This document shows, one piece after another, positions 41,751 through 50,376 of a stretch of DNA of 64,000 bases. The first letter of the stretch is position 1. Every line of letters starts with the position of its first letter. This DNA comes from Leucobacter exalbidus (GTDB lineage: Bacteria > Actinomycetota > Actinomycetes > Actinomycetales > Microbacteriaceae): contig NZ_JAFIDA010000001.1 in assembly GCF_017834145.1 (NCBI RefSeq), positions 1,426,001-1,490,000 of the forward strand, read 5' to 3'. Made by a program: the position numbers and the translations under genes. The notes below the pieces were generated by a model. It saw nothing but the letters and a program-made list of their open reading frames with translations. It was not told the origin of the DNA and searched no databases.

Positions 41751-43649
41751 AACCGTTCCAGGAACGTCTGCGACGTTGGAGATCAGTTTCACTTCAACTT
41801 CGGTGAACGAGTACTCGCTGCGCGGCCCGGTAAACAGTGCGCGCTCTTCTTGTGATTCTGTAATCACCAAATCAACGCTCGGAAGTACGGCGCGGTCGAT
41901 TTTCGCCCCTGCATCGAAGTAAACGATTGATCCTGATTTCGGCAGAGGTTCTGACCCGAAGGGCAGTATCGTCTGAGCGTTCACCGAGACAACTACGTTG
42001 AATCGGGCGTGTTCCAGGCTAAAGCGGTGCTCAGCTGAGTCTCTCGGCACTACTCGAATGCCCTCGAAGATCGTCTTAGCCTTGTCGAGCTGTTTCGCTG
42101 AAGCGATTACGTGCACACTACGCTTTCCTGATGCAGTAGCGAGGCTTTGCACCAGAGCCACCAACTTCTTTTGATGGTCTGCGTTGTAATTCACGACCCA
42201 GTAGGCCTTGCGCCCGGAAAGCTGCCAGTACAGCCGTCGTCCGGCCCGGTACAGGGCCCGTAGGCCGCTGACCTTCTGCGCGACGGCCTGCTCTGTGGCA
42301 TACGATTTGTCAGCCTCTTCGTGGGCCATGACAAACGCGTCCTCGGGCCGTTGCGAAGCTTGTACGGTTGACTGGCCAACAATGAGGCTCGGTAGCTCCT
42401 GTGTCGTCCCTGGCATGAGCAGGACAAGTTCGTAGCACCAGAGTTCACCTAGAATGCGAATCTCACGGAAACTCTGGGAAATGGGTGCAGCAGCACTTAT
42501 CGGGGCGACCGACACTTGTGTAGCACCAGAGCTAGTAATGATGCCGAGCCGCACACGGTTTGCGCCGTGGTCTTTGTTCAACACATATGGGCGGGAGGCG
42601 TCTAGCGCGTCGCATGCAGCCAGCCAGGCTCCCCTAATCGCAGGCGCGAGATCAATGACATTGAACCCGGCAATGTTGGAAGGGCCGATTGTTTTGAGAT
42701 TACTTCTGATGTGTTCGCGGACCTGTTTCAGGTCTTCGGGGTCATAAGACCTTGTGATCGTATCGCCACGCAGATCTCGCCTAAAGAGCATGAAGGTGAA
42801 GTAGAGCATGACATTTGCCAGCCACTGTGGAATCTCGTCACCATTGACCTTTGCCGCCGAGATCAGGTCGGAGTGGGTGTACCCGAACGTGTTGAGGTGG
42901 CGAGATATTTGCTTGATTTGGCTTGCAACAAGACCTGAACTATCTGCCCGCTGCCTGTACTCGTACACCGCGCCGGGCACTAGTACGTATTTTGCTCCAT
43001 TCAGCAGAAGGAAGCGTGCCACAAAATGCGTGTCTGAAGCTTGCGCAATATTTTCATCAAACCGTAGGCCAGCTTTGACGAGGAGAGCGCGGTTAACGAA
43101 GACAACACCGCCCAAGGTGTGGATATCTCGCGGGGTCAGCTGCAGATCAACCAGCCGCGGGGTTGTCGAGATATTACGGTAGTCCAGCGGGTGCTCGAGG
43201 TTGCGCCCGCCCGCAGACTTCATTTGGATTCGCGCGACAAACATAGTCTCGTCAGCGAATTCTTGCGCTGCCACGAGCATCTGCTCAAAATAGTCAGGCG
43301 CCAACCAGTCGTCAGGGTCGGGCGTCGTAATCCATTCTCCGCGCGCGTAAGATACTCCAGCATTTCGCGCCGATGCGACGCCACCGTTCTCTTTCGAGAT
43401 CACTCGCACGGGAAAACGGGTACCGTCCATCCACTGCCTGACCACTCCTTCAGAGTCTTCAGGACAGCCGTCAATAACAAAGATCAACTCGCATAGATCC
43501 GGGTCGATGGTTTGCGCGTCGAGCGAAGCAAGCATCTCAGGTAGGTATGCGGCAACTTTGTAGCAGGCGAAGACCGCACTGAATACTGGTTGCAGTGCGT
43601 CCCAATCATCGACAGTTCGGTTGATCGATGTAGTCAGAACCTTAGACAT
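41742..43649 (-). CDS. GT2 glycosyltransferase with truncated TagF-like tail
   Basis: A 635-residue relative of the 847-residue synthase encoded at 34897. The GT-A domain (about 20-250) has FSAVFACYKVAAYLPEML, VIDGCPEDSEGVV and DPDDWLAPDYF, and the middle region is alike. The C-terminal stretch (about 470-635) matches only the first half of the TagF-like domain and lacks the TDYS motif, so it should be a glycosyltransferase without the polymerase activity. Its ATG lies inside the end of the upstream TagF gene (8-nt overlap), so both are made together. Confidence 0.83.
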   Translation of the reverse strand: MSKVLTTSINRTVDDWDALQPVFSAVFACYKVAAYLPEMLASLDAQTIDPDLCELIFVIDGCPEDSEGVVRQWMDGTRFPVRVISKENGGVASARNAGVSYARGEWITTPDPDDWLAPDYFEQMLVAAQEFADETMFVARIQMKSAGGRNLEHPLDYRNISTTPRLVDLQLTPRDIHTLGGVVFVNRALLVKAGLRFDENIAQASDTHFVARFLLLNGAKYVLVPGAVYEYRQRADSSGLVASQIKQISRHLNTFGYTHSDLISAAKVNGDEIPQWLANVMLYFTFMLFRRDLRGDTITRSYDPEDLKQVREHIRSNLKTIGPSNIAGFNVIDLAPAIRGAWLAACDALDASRPYVLNKDHGANRVRLGIITSSGATQVSVAPISAAAPISQSFREIRILGELWCYELVLLMPGTTQELPSLIVGQSTVQASQRPEDAFVMAHEEADKSYATEQAVAQKVSGLRALYRAGRRLYWQLSGRKAYWVVNYNADHQKKLVALVQSLATASGKRSVHVIASAKQLDKAKTIFEGIRVVPRDSAEHRFSLEHARFNVVVSVNAQTILPFGSEPLPKSGSIVYFDAGAKIDRAVLPSVDLVITESQEERALFTGPRSEYSFTEVEVKLISNVADVPGTVKG

Positions 43650-46299
43650 CTTCGGTTCCTTCGCTGTTGGCTCGCGGCCCGGCCGACATCAGTTCCTTGC
43701 CCACCGCGTAGATCCGGTGCGAATTCTCTTGGTCGATGTGCGTGAAGAAGTTATGAGCCTTCGCTTCGTATTCCTGCTCCATGGCGATTCCGCGCTCGAG
43801 TTGCACGAGGACCTCGTCGACGAGCGCCTCCTCATCGGTAGCGATAGGACCGAACCCATGCACACTGTAGTCAAACGAACTCTGCTCATAATGCGGCGGG
43901 ATGCTTGAGTGGTGATAGTAGATCACGGGCTTAAGCATCTGCGCAAAATCGAACTGCACGCCGGAATAGTCCGTAATCATCAGATCAGCGGCATTCATTT
44001 CGTCTTCATACCCTGCTTCTTCGCCAGACTGCAGCACGCTGACCCGGTCGCTACGAACTTCGAAGTCTTTTTTCTGAGAGTTAGTAGCAGGGTGCAGCAG
44101 GTATACGAGTTCAAAATCGTACTTTTCAAGGGCGTTGATAAGCCGCGGGTTGTTAATTACCCCGTTGTACACGCGATAGTAATTGGACTCCAGGAAGTCT
44201 TTGTTCCGCTTACTGCCGTTATCCGCGTGCTGAGAGACGCTGAGATACGTGCGCCATGTCGGGGCCAGTAAGAGTCGGCGACGTGGTGCACTTTTCAGTC
44301 CGTCATAACGAGCGAAGCCTGTCTCGACGACTTGCGCTGGCCCATAACCGTACTCAGGAGCCAGCAGATTCTGTCGTTCCATAGATGACACGACACACAT
44401 GCGATCTGCATTAACCACGTTTCGGTTCAAGACATAATCGAGTCGGTCGACAACCAGGCCGTGATTGATGTACACCAATTTGAAGTTAAAGAGATCCCGG
44501 AAGTACTGCTCGTTCCAAGAAAATGCATTGCGAATTGGCGGGTTTAGGTGCGTCGCAAAAACCAATTCTGTGTTCAAAAAAATGAGTCGGTGCTTCAACG
44601 ATTTGTGTGAAAGATAGTCGACTCCTTCACGCGCAAAACGTGCTGCGTCGGCAGTTCCGTCCTTTAAGACGTAGTGCTTCTTAACGCCGTCATGCTGTTC
44701 TTTGGCGAAGCGGTAAGCATATTCTCCGTTGTCGCCGGCAACTATGACACGGTCATAGTAAACCCAGTGACGCTGGCGCTTCGTTACAGGTCGGCTGATG
44801 AAATAAAGTACCCGTAAAACAGCTGCCGCTCGCTTCACACGGTCTTTCGAGAACGTTAGTGAACGCAGGAGACCAAGTTCGGCGCGCAGAAGATTCATCT
44901 TGGACGCGGGCTTGACCTCAATGTGATCGCCGCGATTCTTCAAAATCGCTGGCCCAATTTTCCAGTAGGAACTAGGGGCAGCAGTCAGCTTTGAAGTAGT
45001 TCGCTCAAAATCAAGCTCTAGTGCTTGCCTGACGTCACCGCGGGAAACCGCGAAGAACTGAATCTTGTCAGTCTCAGTGAGCAGCTCGTGTGGGATCTCA
45101 ACGCGAAACGTCCTCGAACGGTGGGATACCGCTCCAAACACCGAGAAGTCAGAAGAGATGTCGGTATCTTCAAGTTCCCATGACTTATTACCTGCCTGGG
45201 CTGTAAGAAAAAATTCGTCCTTGAGATAGATGGAGGAGACCCACCCGGCGATAACCAGGCAGCCGTCTTCATCTTTCAGAACATCTAACTTCAGCCTGAC
45301 ATCTGAGAGCCGTTCAACTACTGAAGTGCCAATCCGTGCTTGCAGTTCACCTGCTGTCGAGGTGACTTCAGCGCCAGACTCGCTGCCTGGTTTCATACCG
45401 AGGAGGTACCGCACCATGCTCTTGGTAGCTCGAATCGGGCGCTGCCTCGCGGCGAGAATGAGATCCAGGTCAATGAATTCGAGCGTCTCAGACACGATCC
45501 GCTGAAACCGAAGTAGGTTATCGCCAGACAACACGAATTTGTTCATTCGCTTGGTGTTACGAGACAGACGAACGTTCAGTTGATAGAGATACATCTGCTG
45601 GAGCACAGGAGGCAGTGCGCCGGTACCGTTCAGCCGAATGTTATTAAAAGCATCCTGCCAGTACTGCACAAATTCGAGGTACCAGTCCACAGAAAAGAGA
45701 ACGCTCTCACCGTATAGACGGTCTTCATGTGTACGCGTACTACACACACGACCACTCAAAATCTCGTAAGACCCGCAGCGCATAAATGCTTCGGCAAAGA
45801 GCTGTTGAGGTGAAACGTGTAAGCCGAACTGCGCAGTGATCTCCTTGAATACTGGAAACGAAAGCAGGGTCGGAGTCGAACCAATCCAAAGACTGTCGGT
45901 CAGATCTTGCGAAATCTCACGCACTTCACCTGCACGCATGCGCCGGTTAAGACGGTAGCTATAGCTACTTTCTAAGTGCACAAAAACTTCGCGCTGCGTA
46001 TTCTTTTGCTCGGCCGTCTCAAAAAAGCTGTCAAACGCGCTCGGCGAGAAAGTGGTCCCGCAGTCAACAAACTCGATGAAGTCTGTTTCCCGCATTTTTG
46101 CGTCAAGCGTTGCGCGTAGGTCAGGCTCAGCCACCGATTCGTATCGAATGTCTGTGTCACGGAGCTTAGGCTCGGGCGCACCATCGACGCCCATAAAAGA
46201 AAACCTGTCCGCGGAGTAGACGTTTAGTTTGGTGAAGGAGTTCAAGGTACGGAAAAGTTCCTTGGGATCGTTAGCGCCGCGCACTACAACCAGGATCAT
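43642..46299 (-). CDS. Glycosyl/glycerophosphotransferase, TagF-like
   Basis: An 885-residue protein. The N-terminal 300 residues look like a degenerate GT-A domain (MILVVVRGAND, no clear DxD). The C-terminal half (about 525-880) is a CDP-glycerol glycerophosphotransferase-type domain: KLVYINHGLVVDRLDYV where TagF has its HG motif, VVETGFARYDGL, LLLAPTWRTYLS, and LMITDYSGVQFDFAQMLKPVIYY. This is the best polymerase candidate of the locus. A TTG 30 nt upstream is an alternative start. GC content here is visibly lower than in the left half of the window, which suggests acquisition by transfer. Confidence 0.87.
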   Translation of the reverse strand: MILVVVRGANDPKELFRTLNSFTKLNVYSADRFSFMGVDGAPEPKLRDTDIRYESVAEPDLRATLDAKMRETDFIEFVDCGTTFSPSAFDSFFETAEQKNTQREVFVHLESSYSYRLNRRMRAGEVREISQDLTDSLWIGSTPTLLSFPVFKEITAQFGLHVSPQQLFAEAFMRCGSYEILSGRVCSTRTHEDRLYGESVLFSVDWYLEFVQYWQDAFNNIRLNGTGALPPVLQQMYLYQLNVRLSRNTKRMNKFVLSGDNLLRFQRIVSETLEFIDLDLILAARQRPIRATKSMVRYLLGMKPGSESGAEVTSTAGELQARIGTSVVERLSDVRLKLDVLKDEDGCLVIAGWVSSIYLKDEFFLTAQAGNKSWELEDTDISSDFSVFGAVSHRSRTFRVEIPHELLTETDKIQFFAVSRGDVRQALELDFERTTSKLTAAPSSYWKIGPAILKNRGDHIEVKPASKMNLLRAELGLLRSLTFSKDRVKRAAAVLRVLYFISRPVTKRQRHWVYYDRVIVAGDNGEYAYRFAKEQHDGVKKHYVLKDGTADAARFAREGVDYLSHKSLKHRLIFLNTELVFATHLNPPIRNAFSWNEQYFRDLFNFKLVYINHGLVVDRLDYVLNRNVVNADRMCVVSSMERQNLLAPEYGYGPAQVVETGFARYDGLKSAPRRRLLLAPTWRTYLSVSQHADNGSKRNKDFLESNYYRVYNGVINNPRLINALEKYDFELVYLLHPATNSQKKDFEVRSDRVSVLQSGEEAGYEDEMNAADLMITDYSGVQFDFAQMLKPVIYYHHSSIPPHYEQSSFDYSVHGFGPIATDEEALVDEVLVQLERGIAMEQEYEAKAHNFFTHIDQENSHRIYAVGKELMSAGPRANSEGTEDV

Positions 46300-46442
46300 C
46301 TTGAAAAACCACCATTCACGAACAGACAAACAACATGCACTCTACCTGCTGCCGCACACATGAAACTATTTAGCCCAGATCCAAGGAACGATGGGGCGCC
46401 ACTCATCCGCGTATCCTCAGCAGACCCGACCTCCTGAACCTC

Positions 46443-46448
46443 TAAACT
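46443..46448 (+). promoter_or_regulatory. -10 element for leaderless mRNA of the 820-residue GT gene
   Basis: TAAACT ends 6 nt before the ATG at 46455. Confidence 0.55.
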
Positions 46449-46454
46449 GCAATC

Positions 46455-48917
46455 ATGCTTTCCCTTTGGAACCGTTCCCGCGCTGAGGACCGCTCTGGCC
46501 CCATCAGCCAGCAACTCGAGCAGCCACTTTCTCCCGCACCTAAAAAGACTGCAGACGGACAATTTCCTTCGGTCAAGAGTGAGACTGGGCTCACCCTTTT
46601 CGGTGAGCGTAATTATCGGCTCTCGTTCCAACGAGGCTCAAAGGCAATCCGCACACTTTCGGAACGGTTTCATTCGCCTTACGGCCTCGAATTCTTAGCT
46701 CGCCAAGCGACTAGATCTAAATACGGTTGGGTAGAGCTCTCAGCACTGCTGCGTTCTGACAGCTTTATAGAGGTGCCTTCTGCTTGGAAGACACAGGATC
46801 TACTCGCGGCCTGTTACCTCAACTGCAGTATTACTCCCGTGCAAGAGGCCTTTGATATTGCAATCAAGGTAATCAAAGTCGTTCTTGCGCAGGATCAGAT
46901 AGAGGACGTAACGACACCGTGGAGCTCGTTCCAGGCTGCGCTTCATATTTCGGTACTCGGTGGGGATCAAAGTCTCCGCCAACGACTTAGCACCCTCGTT
47001 GACGAAGAGCCAGACCAGTACTCGCTCCTAGACGGCGAACGCCCCAGCGACTGGGCAACTGCATCCCCAGAAGAAATCGCTCTCTGGTGGCAGAAATTCA
47101 ACGAGACTCTTACTCCGTATGACCTCGAGCCTTGGGATCTTCAAATCCCGGTGGACCTTGATCAAGATTTCTTTACATGGGTACATGCGCCGATAGTCTC
47201 CAAGTGCACCCGTCCGGTTACTGAGCAGCCATTAGTCACCGTTATTGTCCCGACTTATAACCCTGGACCAACGTTCCTCCAGTCGGTTGAGTCGCTCGTG
47301 CGACAGTCATGGCAGCGACTAGAGATCCTGATTATGGACGATTGTTCGTCATCGGGCCAGGGCTTTATTGAGCAGGCTGCCGCAACCGATTCACGCATTC
47401 AGGTCATCCGCATGCAGACGAACGGCGGCGCATACCTTGCGAGGAATGCCGGTATTCGCGCTGCCACCGGTGAATTCTTTACGGTGTTGGACGCAGATGA
47501 CCTCTCGCACCCCCGACGTATTGAGCGTCAGGTAGAGCCCCTCATCAACGATGAAACCCTCGTTGCCACGTGGACTCGTGCACTGCGACTAGGGGTAGAT
47601 GGGCATCTCACGACTCTCGGGTCGCATACCGAACGCTACAACGCCTCGTCGCTTTTGTACCGTCGTACCAAGGTCACTGAAGCTGTCGGATACTACGATG
47701 AAGTCAGAAAAGCCGCAGATTCCGAGTACCAAGAAAGAGTCATCGCCCAATTCGGCAAGGGCTCGATTCTCACGATCATGGATCCGCTCGGACTCATCCA
47801 GATGACCGTAGGCTCGCTCTCTCGAAATGACTTCCGTGGGCAGTGGCGACATGCTTTCAGGTTGGCCTACCGAAACCAGTATCTCGGCTGGCATGAGTAT
47901 GTCCTTTCACAGCCTGATGCTTCATGGTCCCCAACGGCTCCGGGTGGCCGCTCGTTCATCGCACCTCAGGCATTTCTTGGGCAGAAGTCGGCCTCACATG
48001 TAGACGTGGCCTATCTTTCAGACTGGAGCGCACGTTATGAGGCACGCGAGCTGTTAGCTCCCACAGTCGAACAACTTTCGAACTTTACCGATGGCAAAAT
48101 CGGGTTGCTCAACGGATTCAACCTGCGCCTGTCAAGCCCTCAACGTCACAACTCCTCGTCTAGCGTCTGGCGTCTTGTTGAGGAGGAACGGGCCACTTGG
48201 CTGAGCTGGGGACAGAACCTCAAGATCGACACACTTGTGGTTCCTAACCCGTCGTTTCTGTTGTTCCTGCCTATCGACACTGATGTCTCACTTCAAGTCG
48301 ACCGTGTTGTCATCGCTGTTGATCGGCTGACTTCCCGCAGGACACACGGAGGATCCATGAATAATGGAATCCTCAATCCCGCATGGATCGAAGAACACTG
48401 CCTCCGCACTTTTGGCAAGCTTCCACATTGGTTGCCCGCCACGAAGTATTTGAGCACTGTGATCGGCGATGTACGCGGAACCGTTCTAGAACCAGGAATC
48501 CTTAGGGCATCAACCTTCACTCCTATGTCAGCAGAAAGTCTCGACCTGACCCGCCCCGAAAGTGTTGAAGTACTGCGTGCCGGCCGCGACCTTCGCGATC
48601 TGGCTCCAACCCAGGTCTGGGAAATGCTCGCTCAACGGCGCCTCGTAGTTACGCCGCGTTCGCATCGAGGCACCTACGGAAAATCCGTCACCACTTTTCC
48701 ACGTGCAACGTTCGAAAACGATGTCGCCGAACTGCTCGAAGACTCAGAAGCTCAAGCTGCGCTCTACGAGGCGGCTGTCCAGCACACTGCAGAAATCACG
48801 TCACCTGAAAACCTTCACAAGGTGCTTCAAAACGCGCTCGGTGGGAAATCATTTGACGATGTAACAACCGAGCCACGGACGAAGCGGTTTTCATTTCGCA
48901 GGCACTCAGGATTTTAA
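46455..48917 (+). CDS. Large GT2 glycosyltransferase (paralog of the gene at 39665)
   Basis: An 820-residue protein with the same order as the 676-residue paralog: helical N-terminal domain (about 60-250), GT-A domain (about 258-490; VTVIVPTYNPGPT, MDDCSSSGQG, NGGAYLARNAG, metal site D346, D348, D349 then LSHPRR), and a C-terminal domain. It carries about 140 extra residues at the end. Two very similar N-terminal and catalytic regions with different tails suggest one ancestral gene copied within the locus. The start is fixed by the leaderless promoter; it transcribes away from the TagF gene. Confidence 0.87.
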   Translation: MLSLWNRSRAEDRSGPISQQLEQPLSPAPKKTADGQFPSVKSETGLTLFGERNYRLSFQRGSKAIRTLSERFHSPYGLEFLARQATRSKYGWVELSALLRSDSFIEVPSAWKTQDLLAACYLNCSITPVQEAFDIAIKVIKVVLAQDQIEDVTTPWSSFQAALHISVLGGDQSLRQRLSTLVDEEPDQYSLLDGERPSDWATASPEEIALWWQKFNETLTPYDLEPWDLQIPVDLDQDFFTWVHAPIVSKCTRPVTEQPLVTVIVPTYNPGPTFLQSVESLVRQSWQRLEILIMDDCSSSGQGFIEQAAATDSRIQVIRMQTNGGAYLARNAGIRAATGEFFTVLDADDLSHPRRIERQVEPLINDETLVATWTRALRLGVDGHLTTLGSHTERYNASSLLYRRTKVTEAVGYYDEVRKAADSEYQERVIAQFGKGSILTIMDPLGLIQMTVGSLSRNDFRGQWRHAFRLAYRNQYLGWHEYVLSQPDASWSPTAPGGRSFIAPQAFLGQKSASHVDVAYLSDWSARYEARELLAPTVEQLSNFTDGKIGLLNGFNLRLSSPQRHNSSSSVWRLVEEERATWLSWGQNLKIDTLVVPNPSFLLFLPIDTDVSLQVDRVVIAVDRLTSRRTHGGSMNNGILNPAWIEEHCLRTFGKLPHWLPATKYLSTVIGDVRGTVLEPGILRASTFTPMSAESLDLTRPESVEVLRAGRDLRDLAPTQVWEMLAQRRLVVTPRSHRGTYGKSVTTFPRATFENDVAELLEDSEAQAALYEAAVQHTAEITSPENLHKVLQNALGGKSFDDVTTEPRTKRFSFRRHSGF

Positions 48918-48931
48918 TTTGACTTCCTCGT

Positions 48932-48937
48932 TATACT
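48932..48937 (+). promoter_or_regulatory. -10 element for leaderless mRNA of the sugar dehydrogenase gene
   Basis: TATACT, a consensus hexamer, ends 6 nt before the GTG at 48944. Confidence 0.65.
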
Positions 48938-48943
48938 AAACGG

Positions 48944-50218
48944 GTGAATGACAACACGAAGGTCTTGAAACTTGCTGTAATCGGGCAGGGCTACGTTGGC
49001 CTACCCCTCGCAATGCGAGCGGTCGACGCTGGCTATAACGTTGTCGGAATTGACTTCGACGCTCACCGAATTGGGATGCTCGCTTCGGGCGAATCCTACG
49101 TCGATGACATCTCGAACGAAATGCTCCAGGCAGCGATCGACTCGGGTCGGTACAGCGCCGTCACCGAGTACGCTCCGGCCGCCGACTTCGACTTTGCTGT
49201 AATCACGGTCCCCACTCCCCTGCGGAACGCGACCCCTGATCTCAGCTACATTGAAAGTGCCAGCCGGTCACTCGGTCCGCTCGTCACCCAGGGCGCGACT
49301 GTTGTCCTCGAGTCGACCACTTACCCGGGCACCACGCAAGAGCTCATGGTTCCCATCCTGGAAGAACTCAGCGGCCTCAAAGCCGGCGAAGACTTCTTCG
49401 CTGGTTACAGCCCTGAGCGCATCGACCCCGGTAACAAGAAGTTCTCGTTTAAGACGACGCCAAAGATTATCTCGGGCATTAACGAAGCCTCACTTGAGCG
49501 CGTCAACAAGCTGTTCTCAGATCTCGTAGACACCCCTGTTCCGGTCAGCAGCCCTCGCGAAGCAGAGATGGCAAAACTTCTCGAGAACACTTTCCGCCAC
49601 GTCAATGTTGCGCTCGTCAACGAGCTTGCAATGTACGCGAACGATCTCGGCGTAAATGTTTGGGAGACCATCAACGCTGCGGCAACCAAGCCGTTCGGCT
49701 TCATGAAGTTCACCCCCGGCCCCGGCGTTGGTGGGCACTGCCTTCCGATCGACCCGAGCTACCTGTCGTGGAAGGTCAAGACCGAGCTCGGCAAGAACTT
49801 CCGTTTTGTTGATCTTGCAAATGATGTCAACGAACACATGCCTGACTACGTCGTTCAGCGTGCGATGCGCGTATTGAACGAAAGCAGCAAGTCACTCCGC
49901 GGCTCTAAGGTGCTCGTAGTTGGCGTTGCTTACAAGAACGACTCAAGCGACGCACGCGAATCACCCGCGGTGGGCATCATTAAGCTGCTCAACGAGTTCG
50001 GCGCCGAGGTAGTAGGTGTCGACAGCCATGTTGAGGAACGCCACTGGCCCGCCGGCGCAACCCGCGAGACGCTCAGCGCCGAGCTGGTAGCCGACTCTGA
50101 CCTCGCAATTCTCGTGACTGATCACTCAGACATTGATGTGAGCCTCCTGCAGAACGTTGACACACCTGTGTTTGACACCCGCAACAAGCTGGTTGGCGAC
50201 AACGTCACCACCCTGTAA
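48944..50218 (+). CDS. Nucleotide-sugar dehydrogenase (UDP-ManNAc/UDP-Glc dehydrogenase family)
   Basis: A 424-residue NAD-dependent dehydrogenase that oxidises a UDP-sugar to the uronic acid in two steps. The Rossmann loop is GQGYVGLPLAMRA (about 14-26), STTYPGTT lies near residue 125, EAEMAKLLENTFRHVNVAL in the centre, and the catalytic cysteine is in GPGVGGHCLPIDP. It is close to WecC/Ugd types; I cannot choose between ManNAc, GlcNAc or glucose as substrate. It should supply an acidic sugar for the surface polymer made by the adjacent synthases. A terminator follows. Confidence 0.9.
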   Translation: MNDNTKVLKLAVIGQGYVGLPLAMRAVDAGYNVVGIDFDAHRIGMLASGESYVDDISNEMLQAAIDSGRYSAVTEYAPAADFDFAVITVPTPLRNATPDLSYIESASRSLGPLVTQGATVVLESTTYPGTTQELMVPILEELSGLKAGEDFFAGYSPERIDPGNKKFSFKTTPKIISGINEASLERVNKLFSDLVDTPVPVSSPREAEMAKLLENTFRHVNVALVNELAMYANDLGVNVWETINAAATKPFGFMKFTPGPGVGGHCLPIDPSYLSWKVKTELGKNFRFVDLANDVNEHMPDYVVQRAMRVLNESSKSLRGSKVLVVGVAYKNDSSDARESPAVGIIKLLNEFGAEVVGVDSHVEERHWPAGATRETLSAELVADSDLAILVTDHSDIDVSLLQNVDTPVFDTRNKLVGDNVTTL

Positions 50219-50244
50219 ATCGCCCTCCGGGTCGAATCCTAAGT

Positions 50245-50301
50245 AACTGCTCCCCCGAAAGCTGGCCTGAGAAATCAGGTTCAGTCTTCGGGGGAGCAGT
50301 T
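50245..50301 (+). terminator. Strong terminator with nested GAAA hairpin
   Basis: Perfect 15-bp arms AACTGCTCCCCCGAA (50245-50259) and its complement (50287-50301). An inner CCTGA-GAAA-TCAGG hairpin sits at 50266-50279. It ends the dehydrogenase transcript and precedes the acyltransferase promoter. Confidence 0.85.
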
Positions 50302-50376
50302 GCATTTGGCGCGTTGAGAGCGTTGTTTGAGAGCTGGTTCAGCATTCTCACTCGCTGGAGTCTAAGCTTGGTACCC

